Shown: positions 1-7,356 of the stretch, piece by piece | Position numbering within the stretch: position 1 is the first letter of the stretch | How the letters are laid out: each line of letters starts with the position of its first letter | Origin: JACPLA01 sp035291905 | GTDB lineage: Bacteria; Bacteroidota; Ignavibacteria; UBA10030 | Assembly (NCBI GenBank): GCA_035291905.1 | Contig: DATDRF010000063.1 | Location: 1 to 19,359 of the forward strand | DNA: 19,359 nt | Direction: 5' to 3' | The notes under the pieces: model-generated | Seen by the model: only the letters and a program-made list of their open reading frames with translations | Told to the model about the DNA's origin: nothing | Database searches by the model: none | Program-made: the position numbers and the translations under genes

Positions 1-20
1 GAACAGCAGAATCACGCAAA

Positions 21-84
21 TTCCTCTGCGTTTCTCTGCGACCTCTGCGACCTCTGCGACCTCTGCGACCTCTGCGCCTCCGCG
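21..84. repeat. Tandem 9-base repeat array (ACCTCTGCG) upstream of argH
   Basis: Four perfect head-to-tail copies of ACCTCTGCG occupy 41-76. They are preceded by two 10-base relatives, TTCCTCTGCG (21-30) and TTTCTCTGCG (31-40), and followed by the degenerate CCTCCGCG (77-84). All units share a CTCTGCG or CTCCGCG core. Repeats of this look recur between genes in many bacterial genomes, but no function is known to me. The array lies just upstream of the likely argH promoter and contains no convincing reading frame. Slippage probably changes the copy number. Confidence 0.9.
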
Positions 85-130
85 TTGAAGATTACTATTA
101 AACCGACCCACTACCCAATCCGCAATCCCA

Positions 131-159
131 TTGCCCTCCTCCTGAGTTTTTCCTATCTT
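131..159 (+). promoter_or_regulatory. Candidate sigma-70-like promoter of argH
   Basis: TTGCCC at 131-136 and TATCTT at 154-159 are separated by exactly 17 bases, matching the layout of a housekeeping promoter, although both hexamers are imperfect. Transcription would start near 166 and leave a leader of about 40 bases before the ATG at 206. TATCTTG also occurs upstream of the DUF4139 gene and the DUF3108 gene. No operator or attenuator was recognised. This is a visual match only. Confidence 0.4.
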
Positions 160-205
160 GCATCCCGCAGTTACACCATCCATCATTGACCAACGGAACC
201 TATTC

Positions 206-1591
206 ATGGCTCATCGTGCTTTGTGGAGCGGGCGATTCAAGGAACCGCTTTCCGCCATTGCTCTGAAATTCTCCTCATCCATTGATCTTGACAAAAGGCT
301 CTACGGTGAAGACATCGCCGGCAGTATTGCACACGTTGAAATGCTCTCCGCTGCCAGGATCCTCACGGCCTCGGAGGCGCGGCGTATCCGGTCTGCGCTC
401 AAGGCCATTCAGAGGGAAATCGAGTCGGGAAAATTCGAGCTTTCGGGAGATTTTGAGGATGTTCATCTGGCCATTGAGCAGAGGCTGATCCAGAAAGTCG
501 GTCCATTGGGCGGGAAGTTGCATACTGCCAGGAGCAGGAATGATCAGATAGCCCTGGACGAGCGACTCTATCTGCGGGGTGCCATACAAGAGCTCACGCG
601 CCTGATTACGCAGCTTCAACGCGTGTTCTTGTACAAGGCAGAGAAATACTTCGGTGTTCTCATGACCGGTTACACCCACCTTCAACGGGCGCAGCCCGTC
701 ATGCTGTCACATCATCTGCTGGCATACGTTTCGATGCTCGAGAGAGATCTGGATCGTATGAGCGACTGCCACAAACGGCTCAACAAGTCTCCCCTTGGTG
801 CAGCGGCCCTCGCGGGTACGTCGTTCCCCATCGACCGGAACAAAGTTGCCCGCAAGCTCCATTTCGACGGAATCGTGGAGAACAGCATCGATGCAGTCAG
901 TGACCGCGACTATGTTCTCGAATTTGCGGGTGCATGCAGCCTGCTGATGACCCATCTGAGCCGGCTGGCCGAGGAGATCGTCCTCTGGTCGACGAAGGAG
1001 TTTGCCTATGTGCAGATCAGCGACGCGTACTCGACGGGAAGCAGCATCATGCCGCAAAAGAAGAATCCCGACATGGCCGAACTGATCAGGGGTAAAGCGG
1101 GACGGGTGTACGGCGATCTGATGAACCTTCTGACCATCATGAAGGGCCTTCCCCTCGCATACAATCGAGACATGCAGGAAGACAAATATCCGATGTTCGA
1201 TGCGGTGGATACCACGCGACAATGCCTCTTCATGGCCGCGCACCTTTTGATCCATACCGAGTTCAAGAAGGATCACATGGAAGAGGAACTGCGGAATGAT
1301 TTTACCACGGCGACAGAAGTGGCCGACTATCTTGTGCGGAAAGGGCTCCCCTTCCGCGAAGCGCACGAGGTGACCGGCAGGCTTGTCTCTTATTGCATCG
1401 ATCACCGCATGTTTTTTGGCAATCTTGACCTGGAAACGCTCCACACATTCTCAAAGTCGTTCGATTCAGATGTGTTCGACTACCTTCTCCCTCACAAGAG
1501 CGTGGAGCAGAAAAAATCAGCCGGAAGTACGTCACCGCAGGAGGTCAAAAAGCAGATTGTGCACTGGACGAGGGCGCTGAAGGGAAGGTAA
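206..1591 (+). CDS. argH: Argininosuccinate lyase
   Basis: This enzyme splits argininosuccinate into arginine and fumarate, the last step of arginine biosynthesis, in the cytoplasm as a homotetramer. The 461-residue length is typical. Family landmarks are visible: the N-terminal LWSGRF, the HTARSRNDQ motif near residue 107, the GYTHLQRAQPV segment near 153, and the fumarate-lyase signature GSSIMPQKKNP near 277 that carries the flexible catalytic loop. I chose the ATG at 206 because homologues begin a few residues before W-x-GRF. The frame is also open from a TTG at 158, but that codon overlaps the candidate -10 box and would add 16 atypical residues. The Shine-Dalgarno match is weak (GGAA). 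No argG or other arg gene is nearby, and the downstream neighbour is convergent, so argH appears to be transcribed alone. Confidence 0.97.
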   Translation: MAHRALWSGRFKEPLSAIALKFSSSIDLDKRLYGEDIAGSIAHVEMLSAARILTASEARRIRSALKAIQREIESGKFELSGDFEDVHLAIEQRLIQKVGPLGGKLHTARSRNDQIALDERLYLRGAIQELTRLITQLQRVFLYKAEKYFGVLMTGYTHLQRAQPVMLSHHLLAYVSMLERDLDRMSDCHKRLNKSPLGAAALAGTSFPIDRNKVARKLHFDGIVENSIDAVSDRDYVLEFAGACSLLMTHLSRLAEEIVLWSTKEFAYVQISDAYSTGSSIMPQKKNPDMAELIRGKAGRVYGDLMNLLTIMKGLPLAYNRDMQEDKYPMFDAVDTTRQCLFMAAHLLIHTEFKKDHMEEELRNDFTTATEVADYLVRKGLPFREAHEVTGRLVSYCIDHRMFFGNLDLETLHTFSKSFDSDVFDYLLPHKSVEQKKSAGSTSPQEVKKQIVHWTRALKGR

Positions 1592-1690
1592 ACATTGAAA
1601 ATTGAACATTGAGCATTGAATATTGTCTTTCTTGCTCAGCGGAAGCAATGTCAAATGTTCAACTCTCAACGCTCAACGCTCAATGTTCAA
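1590..1690. repeat. Degenerate ATTGA repeats forming a large hairpin between convergent genes
   Basis: Directly at the argH stop codon the sequence becomes repeats of the CATTGA/AATTGA type. Past a short spacer it returns in inverted form. TTGAACATTGAGC at 1602-1614 is perfectly inverted at 1678-1690. The pairing extends with a few mismatches to arms 1602-1625 and 1667-1690 around a loop of about 41 bases. The element fills the gap between argH and the oppositely oriented DUF4139 gene (stop at 1701). It could therefore act as a two-way terminator or RNA-stabilising hairpin, although there is no clean T-tract. Confidence 0.75.
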
Positions 1691-1700
1691 GGGTTGATTC

Positions 1701-3212
1701 CTACCACGTATACCTTACCGTATAACTGACGACCTTTTCGGAATTCTTCTCGATCTTCACGGGAAATCGTATCGTTGATTGATCGAGTTTCTCCCATTCG
1801 GTATTCGACTTCGTAATATCCCACTCGCTCCATCTCCACGGGTGTTCATACACCATCACCTCAACCGCTTCATCTTTGTGATTCTTGACCTTGATTTCGA
1901 ACGTTTCTTCCACGCTGTGTCCGGAGACAACGACACGGAAGTTCTTCTGCACGCGTGATCCTGTGAGATCGAATGCATTGCCGAGATAGAGCCGGATTTC
2001 TTCATCTTTCGGGGTGTGATCGATCTGATCTTCTCCGATGAACTGCTCCTTCCCGTCGCTGTCCCGCTTATACACACGAATCTTCCCTTTCGGCAGAGGA
2101 ATACCAAGGCCCTCGTTCTGCGAGTTCTTGAATGAGACAAACACTCCGACTTTGGGATTCGATTGCTGCCCGAAACTGCTTTGATCGCGGTATCCCGCGT
2201 TATTGCGCCACACGCGCCAGACGTCCGCAAGACCATCGTAGACAAACATTTTTCTTGACGGTACCTGCTTGCCCGAAACCAGCTCGATCTGCTTCGTCAC
2301 ATTGTTGGCAAGGTCTGTCCTCCGCTGCAGGGTATACAGTTTGTACTCGAACAGTTCCTTTTGCTCAAACTGCGGCGCTTCGGCAACCCGTGCCATCGAC
2401 TTGGCATAGCCTATCGCATCGGCCTCGGTCTTGATAACATTGAGATCGCCTGCCACAAGCTTCAGGCCGGCATCCTTGAAGGAAGTACCGGAATTGTTGG
2501 TGAGAGTCACCCAGCCCGTGAGGTCGAGTCGTGTGTCGTCCTGATTCAACAAGACCACGTAGTTGCTGTTCCACGAAAGCTGTGTTGCGAGATAACTTAT
2601 TTCGGCGTTATGCGCTCCGGGACGCGTCGAATTGAGAAGCCACTGAAGTTGAGGCTTCAGGATAAGCCCTTCGGAGAGACTCGGGAGAACAAGACGGCCT
2701 GTGGGAGCGATTTCCACTTTGCCGTTGATTTCTGCAATCATTTGGCCCGAATAGACATACGAAGGAGGCGGCAAGTACTGCTCATAAGGATTATATGTCG
2801 GCTGTTGCTGCCATCCGGTGGCGAGAAGCTTCCCGAACACGCTGTATTCCTTTTCGGTCGACTGATCATATCGGACAAATTCCACCTGTTTTCCGATGTA
2901 TTTCTCCAGAAGTTTGGCGTGGTGAACAAGGTCATACTGGAAATTCTGCTCGAGTACGCGAACGGACTTGGGATCCGTAAGACTGGAGAAATGAAGCGAG
3001 GTTCCGTCGATTGTGGCAGGAATGTCGGGGAGAACCAAGGTGTTCAGCCCCTTTGTCAGGGTCAGGGGGCGGATTTCCCGGATAAGGGCCAGGTTCATAT
3101 TGTAGACCGTCAAATCAACCGATGTTCTTTCCCCGGCAGTCTGTGCAGACAAAGGGACGGACACGAGGGGAAAAAGGAAAAAGAACATGATGGAGCGGAA
3201 AGAGGTTTTCAT
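1701..3212 (-). CDS. DUF4139 domain-containing exported protein
   Basis: A 503-residue secreted or periplasmic protein. Residues 1-23 form a clear signal peptide: a basic start, a hydrophobic FFFLFPLVSVPL core and a likely cut after SAQ. The mature part opens with VDLTVYNMNLALIREIRPL and a GLNTLVLPDIPATID segment, as expected for DUF4139 proteins, then a long beta-rich body ending in VEVMVYEHPWRWSEWDI and VSYTVRYTW. The biochemical role of the family is unknown to me. I chose the ATG at 3212 because AGGAG (3219-3223) sits 6 bases upstream and the signal peptide starts there; the frame is open another 32 codons upstream, but those look non-coding. It is separated from the preceding D-aminoacylase-like gene by 108 bases that hold a possible TATCTTG promoter box. 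The stop codon is TAG. Confidence 0.88.
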   Translation of the reverse strand: MKTSFRSIMFFFLFPLVSVPLSAQTAGERTSVDLTVYNMNLALIREIRPLTLTKGLNTLVLPDIPATIDGTSLHFSSLTDPKSVRVLEQNFQYDLVHHAKLLEKYIGKQVEFVRYDQSTEKEYSVFGKLLATGWQQQPTYNPYEQYLPPPSYVYSGQMIAEINGKVEIAPTGRLVLPSLSEGLILKPQLQWLLNSTRPGAHNAEISYLATQLSWNSNYVVLLNQDDTRLDLTGWVTLTNNSGTSFKDAGLKLVAGDLNVIKTEADAIGYAKSMARVAEAPQFEQKELFEYKLYTLQRRTDLANNVTKQIELVSGKQVPSRKMFVYDGLADVWRVWRNNAGYRDQSSFGQQSNPKVGVFVSFKNSQNEGLGIPLPKGKIRVYKRDSDGKEQFIGEDQIDHTPKDEEIRLYLGNAFDLTGSRVQKNFRVVVSGHSVEETFEIKVKNHKDEAVEVMVYEHPWRWSEWDITKSNTEWEKLDQSTIRFPVKIEKNSEKVVSYTVRYTW

Positions 3213-3233
3213 CGAAAACTCCTGAAATTCGTG

Positions 3234-3240
3234 CAAGATA
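3234..3240 (-). promoter_or_regulatory. Possible -10 element of the DUF4139 gene (TATCTTG)
   Basis: The minus strand reads GTATATCTTGCACG here, 21 bases before the ATG at 3212. The same TATCTTG heptamer is found before argH and before the DUF3108 gene. No good -35 hexamer lies 17 bases upstream. It may give the DUF4139 gene its own short-leader transcript in addition to read-through from the gene before it. Confidence 0.25.
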
Positions 3241-3320
3241 TACGGTGAATGTCTGAGGTGGCGGAAAGGTAAATGCCGCAGTCCTTCTCTGAAGGTGATA
3301 TCGGTCAAACGCGCGGCTGT

Positions 3321-4991
3321 CTAGCGGCGATATCCCGGCCCTCGGAGAACCCGCCCGGGGAGATTCCCGGCAAAGGTCCCCTCCCTCCATACAGGCTGCC
3401 CGTTCACAAGAACAAGCTGAATCCCTTCCGAATACTGGTGGGGATTCTCAAATGTAGCCTTGTCAATCACGGTAGTCGGGTCGAACACGACGACGTCGGC
3501 ATAAAAACCGGCTTTGAGTATTCCCCGTTCCCGCAATCCGACGCGTTGCGCGGGGAGAGAGGTCATTTTGCGGACTGCCTCTTCCAATGAAAGGAGCTTT
3601 GCTTCACGAACGTAGCGGCCGAGAATTCGCGGAAACGTTCCGTAGGCGCGGGGATGCGGTTTCCCGCCGCTCAACGGGCCGTCTGTGGCATATGCGCTGC
3701 CGTCAGTGCAGAAACTTGTCCACGGCTGAGCGATTGCCATTCGCACATCTTCCTCATTCATCGAGAAGAACACTCCGCCCGTGCGGAGGGAATCCTTGAT
3801 AAGGAAATCGATCATTGCATCAACCGGATCTCGTTTCCATTCCCTGGCAATCTCGCTCAATCGCTTTCCCTCATACCGTTTGAGTTCCGGATTGCTCGCG
3901 GATGCGATGAGAATTCCGTCTGGTCCCGTCGCCGCAAACGCGTTGTCCGTACCCGGCGTCATTCCCATCACCTCATTCTTTATCTTCTTTCGGGTTGCCG
4001 GGTCAAGGAGCCGTTCAAGGAGCTTTGCATCTCCGCCGTCGTGGGCCCATGAAGGGATGCGTGAGCTAAGACTGGTCCCGCTTGCCGGATAGGGATAGAC
4101 GTCGGCCGTCATATCGATTCCCTGGTCGCGTTGCCGGTTGATGAGATCTACAATCGACGCCATTTTTCCCCAATTCTGCTTTCCTGCAACTTTCAGATGC
4201 CAGATTTCAACAGGGATAGAATTTGCCCGCGCGATATCCGCGGCCTCATAGAGAGCCTCTACTTCCTTGTTTCCCTCGTCACGGATATGCGACACATAGA
4301 TTCCGCCAAATTCCCTTACCACAGATGCGAGTTCGATCAGCTCATCCGTTTTGGCGAATGTTGCCGGGGCATAGATGAGGGAAGTGCTGAGTCCGAGCGC
4401 TCCCTGCTGCATGGCCGTTCTGACGAGCCGTTTCATTTTTGCAAGCTCCTCAGCCGTCGGGGCCCGATCGTCAAGGCCCACAACATGCTCCCTCACCTGT
4501 GTTGCACCTACAAATGTTGCCAGATTGATCGCAGTCTTTGATTTCTCCAGCGTGCGGAAGTATCCTTCGAAATCGGTCCAATCGATGCGTTTGTTATACC
4601 GATCCATCCACGATTTCATTCCGGCGATCGTCCGTTCATTCATGGGTGCCGCCGATCCGCCTTCCCCGGTAATCTCGGTAGTGACTCCCTGGGAGATCTT
4701 GCTCATCGCCCTTCCGTCCACGAGCAATCGGAATTCGGATTGGCCGAGCATATCAACAAAACCCGGAGAAACGACAAGGCCCGAGACATCCACCACAGTT
4801 CGCGCCGTGGCATTCGGGAGCGACCCGATCGCCTCGATTCTGTCCCCCTTGATTGCCACATCGGCCTTGAACCATGGATTCCCCGTTCCATCGACGATGG
4901 TTCCGTTTTTCAGGAGAATGTCATAGGAATCGGAAGGTGGTTGACAGGAATAGAGCAGGATGGCCGCGAAGAGCACGAAGAGGCGGTTCAT
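3321..4991 (-). CDS. N-acyl-D-amino-acid deacylase family (amidohydrolase) lipoprotein
   Basis: A 556-residue member of the amidohydrolase superfamily, closest to D-aminoacylases that remove the acyl group from N-acyl-D-amino acids. The N-terminus is a lipoprotein signal ending in LLYS-Cys16, so the enzyme should sit on a membrane facing the periplasm. The start ILLKNGTIVDGTGNPWFKADVAIKGDRIEAIG is classic for the family, as are YVSHIRDEG (His235), IWHLKVAG (His265), DVYPYPAS and CTDGSAYATDG (a likely ligand Asp). The usual HxH after PGF-x-D is absent: the sequence reads PGFVDMLGQSEF, with Leu82 and Gln84 in the His positions. The usual NCG Cys is replaced within GEGG (110-112). The start at 4991 follows GGGAG at good spacing, 15 bases after the Yip1-like gene, so the two are probably co-transcribed. 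Activity on D-amino-acid substrates is uncertain. Confidence 0.9.
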   Translation of the reverse strand: MNRLFVLFAAILLYSCQPPSDSYDILLKNGTIVDGTGNPWFKADVAIKGDRIEAIGSLPNATARTVVDVSGLVVSPGFVDMLGQSEFRLLVDGRAMSKISQGVTTEITGEGGSAAPMNERTIAGMKSWMDRYNKRIDWTDFEGYFRTLEKSKTAINLATFVGATQVREHVVGLDDRAPTAEELAKMKRLVRTAMQQGALGLSTSLIYAPATFAKTDELIELASVVREFGGIYVSHIRDEGNKEVEALYEAADIARANSIPVEIWHLKVAGKQNWGKMASIVDLINRQRDQGIDMTADVYPYPASGTSLSSRIPSWAHDGGDAKLLERLLDPATRKKIKNEVMGMTPGTDNAFAATGPDGILIASASNPELKRYEGKRLSEIAREWKRDPVDAMIDFLIKDSLRTGGVFFSMNEEDVRMAIAQPWTSFCTDGSAYATDGPLSGGKPHPRAYGTFPRILGRYVREAKLLSLEEAVRKMTSLPAQRVGLRERGILKAGFYADVVVFDPTTVIDKATFENPHQYSEGIQLVLVNGQPVWREGTFAGNLPGRVLRGPGYRR

Positions 4992-5006
4992 AGAGTCTCC
5001 CTGGTT

Positions 5007-5585
5007 CTAGAACGCGTTGGAGTATGAAATCTCGTAGAGAGCCCCGGCAAAGAAAATGATGAGGGTAATAACGATTGCCTTCAGGGGGTGGATTCGGGTG
5101 GCGTTCTTGAGCCCGAAGTAACAAAGGACACCGGGCCAGCCCCACGCCATTCCAATGAGAGAAATGAACAGGCTGATTTTGGGGAGTATCAGGTCGGTGT
5201 CGTTGGAGATGAACAGTGAACCCAGGATTGTTACGAGTATCGACCCCACAGAGGTAAGGATAAGAGGAGCGGCCGCCATTCCGACAAATGCAACAGCATT
5301 GACAATCTCTGCCAGGCTTCCCCACAACTCGGCGGCAACAAAAAAGATAATAGTCAAAAAGATCCAGGTGAGATACGTCGTAAGAAACGCCCCCATGAAC
5401 GCAAGAAGCCCGAACCCGAAGCTCTCTGCTATGAAGACAGCCGAAAGAAATGAATTGAACGAGGAGAGGAGCGCATAGGCAGTAACGATGACCAGAGCAT
5501 GACCGAGGTGCGGTGCATCATATTGATCGAACGTGGCATCATCCGGCGAGGTGATCAGAAGAGAGAACCGCTCAAGAACTGTCAT
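5007..5585 (-). CDS. Yip1-like integral membrane protein
   Basis: A 192-residue protein with a short cytoplasmic N-terminus (MTVLERFSLLITSPDDATF) and about five hydrophobic segments, roughly at residues 28-53, 56-83, 95-123, 132-158 and 166-188. Size, topology and the LGHALVIVTAYALLSS and GMAWGWPGVLCYFGLKNAT segments resemble bacterial Yip1-domain proteins (PF04893), whose role is unknown. The assignment rests on overall resemblance only. The ATG at 5585 lacks a strong ribosome-binding site. The gene lies 88 bases after the PAP2-like gene and 15 bases before the D-aminoacylase-like gene. It could be part of the upstream envelope operon, or the start of a short two-gene unit. Confidence 0.7.
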   Translation of the reverse strand: MTVLERFSLLITSPDDATFDQYDAPHLGHALVIVTAYALLSSFNSFLSAVFIAESFGFGLLAFMGAFLTTYLTWIFLTIIFFVAAELWGSLAEIVNAVAFVGMAAAPLILTSVGSILVTILGSLFISNDTDLILPKISLFISLIGMAWGWPGVLCYFGLKNATRIHPLKAIVITLIIFFAGALYEISYSNAF

Positions 5586-5673
5586 AAAGTTGGCAAGGGG
5601 CTGTATCGGCTAGAAAAGCTCTGTTTTATCGTTCCTCATGATACCAGTTTTGTTGAGGAAAAGCAACGACTCC

Positions 5674-6615
5674 TCACGAGAGCGGCTTCTCAACCTGGGA
5701 CCGGGCGAAAAGCATTCTCACGGTTCCTCGCTCGACCAGTCGATCCCACGCGCGCATGATCTTCGGAGCCAGCACAAGAGCCAACACTGCCACAAGGATG
5801 CCGACCACCGCATCCGTCAAATAGTGGTAACGACCGTAGAACGTGGAGACGTAAAGGGAAATGATGATCGGCGTGAGGACGTGGAACGAAGGCCGATGGT
5901 ACCGATATGCCATGATCCACATGATGGTCGCGGCCGCGGCATGGGGGCTGGGAATGGACCCTCCGGCGAAATGCAGATATTTCCTCATCAGCTCGCCAAG
6001 GAACGTGAAAACATAGCCGTCGAGCGGAACCGTGTAGACTTCCTTGATGAAGTACATCGGACTGGCTACGGGAAAGAGAATGAATCCGATATCGCAGAGG
6101 ATATTGGCCAATCCCAGTGTAAAGAAATACTCTTCCATCGGTAGCTCGCCGCGCGTGAAGTAGATGATGCCGCAGAGGATCGGATAGAGAGGGACATACA
6201 CGACGTACGAGAACATCATCCATTCCGTCAGCAGCGGCGTGGTGAATTTCTCGGCCCAAAGAGTCGGCTGAAAACCGAAAATCCATTGCTCGAAGTCAAG
6301 GATGTAGTAATCGAGCCATTCGCTGTGAAAAACCAGCTGGAGCTTATCCACCGCACCGAACAAATAGGCGTATGAAAGCGTTATTGCAGCCACTCTGACA
6401 AGAAACCGCCAGAAACGATGCTGGATTCGGGGCGTGACCATCGCTGCCCCAAGGAGAAGGAGACCCACAGCGAAATTTTTGAGAATGAGCAGCGCCCATC
6501 CGTCGACAAGAAAAAGCAGCCCAAGGACGCTGAAAGAAAGGAGCGCTGCAAGGACGAGCGCGTCCGTCAGCTGGAGCTCCAATTTTCCAAAGATCATTCG
6601 CCTGCCAAGAAACAT
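5674..6615 (-). CDS. PAP2-family (PAP2_3-type) membrane phosphatase/phosphotransferase
   Basis: A 313-residue polytopic membrane protein with about six to eight hydrophobic segments. Two catalytic motifs of the PAP2 superfamily are present: GGSIPSPHAAAA (Pro222-Ser223-x-His225) and STFYGRYHYLTDAVVG (Arg262, His264 or a nearby His, Asp268). The usual KxxxxxxRP first motif is not seen; FPVASPMY (181-188) occupies the corresponding place, as in the PAP2_3 branch (PF14378) that includes inositol-phosphoceramide synthase-like enzymes. It probably hydrolyses or transfers a phospho-head-group of a lipid at the membrane surface. The exact substrate cannot be read from sequence. It starts 12 bases after the CPBP protease gene. 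A second possible start is the Met codon at 6597. The stop is TGA. Confidence 0.88.
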   Translation of the reverse strand: MFLGRRMIFGKLELQLTDALVLAALLSFSVLGLLFLVDGWALLILKNFAVGLLLLGAAMVTPRIQHRFWRFLVRVAAITLSYAYLFGAVDKLQLVFHSEWLDYYILDFEQWIFGFQPTLWAEKFTTPLLTEWMMFSYVVYVPLYPILCGIIYFTRGELPMEEYFFTLGLANILCDIGFILFPVASPMYFIKEVYTVPLDGYVFTFLGELMRKYLHFAGGSIPSPHAAAATIMWIMAYRYHRPSFHVLTPIIISLYVSTFYGRYHYLTDAVVGILVAVLALVLAPKIMRAWDRLVERGTVRMLFARSQVEKPLS

Positions 6616-6627
6616 GATTTTCCGGTA

Positions 6628-7356
6628 TTATGATGGGAAGAGAACGATGAACGCGTCGACAGAAATCCCCAGAATCCAATGGGTCGCGATGCCGTAGAGG
6701 ATCGAACGCGTGCGAAACGCAAGGATTCCCCAAATCAGCCCTCCCAGAATGGAGGTGAAGGTCTCGCTTGCAGGTTTGCCGATATGGACAAGGCATGATG
6801 CAAGAATCTGAACCAAAATGGCGTTCCAGTCACCCAGCGAGGTTCGGAGGCCAAACTGCATGAATCCGCGGAAGTACAGTTCCCAGCCGATGTAGAAAAA
6901 CAAGTACGAGATGGCATGGAGAACGAATGTCACTCCCGATTCTCCCGCTCCCTTGAACACGGGATATTCGGCAATAAACTCCGGCATTTTGGAGGAGGTG
7001 TATCCCGAAACGGCGTAGATCGCACCGACGACAAGGAGCGCCTTCCAGCCGAAACTCCAATCCCCAACGCGAATTCCGTAATCGGCAAAAGACTCGCGGA
7101 AGACGAATTTGATGATGAGTGCCGGGACAAGGCCAAACAAGACGAACGATGAGGCAAACACGTACAGGGCAGCGGCCCATTCGGGATTGCCGGCTGAGAG
7201 GAAGGGCTGAATGTTGTCGAGGTAGAACTGCTTTGAACCGTAATACTTGAAAACCGTGAGAAGGATCGGCGTCAGCAGGAGAATCAGCGTGGGTTTCCTG
7301 TTTGGTCCGCTGAAAAGCCCTGCAAGAGAGACCGATGAATCAAATCGATTCATCAT
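6628..7356 (-). CDS. CPBP-family intramembrane (CAAX-like) metalloprotease
   Basis: A 242-residue membrane protein with about six to seven hydrophobic segments and the three CPBP/Abi motifs: GWELYFRGF (Glu159, Arg163; the first Glu of the usual EExxxR is Trp here), CLVHIGKPASE (His191) and ATHWILGISVD (His226, Asp234). These residues are expected to form the metal site inside the membrane. In bacteria such proteins are linked to protein processing, immunity to bacteriocins or unknown tasks; the target here is unknown. The start codon overlaps the stop of the preceding epimerase gene as ATGA (7353-7356), and AGGAAG lies 6 bases upstream inside that gene, so the two are translationally coupled. 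A second in-frame ATG follows at once at 7353. Confidence 0.9.
   Translation of the reverse strand: MMNRFDSSVSLAGLFSGPNRKPTLILLLTPILLTVFKYYGSKQFYLDNIQPFLSAGNPEWAAALYVFASSFVLFGLVPALIIKFVFRESFADYGIRVGDWSFGWKALLVVGAIYAVSGYTSSKMPEFIAEYPVFKGAGESGVTFVLHAISYLFFYIGWELYFRGFMQFGLRTSLGDWNAILVQILASCLVHIGKPASETFTSILGGLIWGILAFRTRSILYGIATHWILGISVDAFIVLFPS

Noticed and set aside
21..84. CRISPR array
   Set aside because: The units are only 9 bases, directly abutting, with no spacers and no cas genes nearby.
158..205. TTG start for argH giving 16 extra residues
   Set aside because: The TTG overlaps the candidate -10 box, the extra residues are not typical of the family, and ATG at 206 gives the usual N-terminus and length.
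707..1444. Long open frame on the minus strand inside argH
   Set aside because: The plus-strand protein has strong argininosuccinate lyase motifs throughout; the antisense frame has no recognisable domain or ribosome-binding site.
2361..3248. 295-codon plus-strand frame opposite the DUF4139 gene
   Set aside because: It lacks family features, while the minus-strand frame has a signal peptide, a good AGGAG and family sequence.
5586..5673. Hairpin TTCCTC / GAGGAA in the gap between the PAP2-like and Yip1-like genes
   Set aside because: Only about six paired bases around a 17-base loop with no T-run; too weak to call a terminator or riboswitch.
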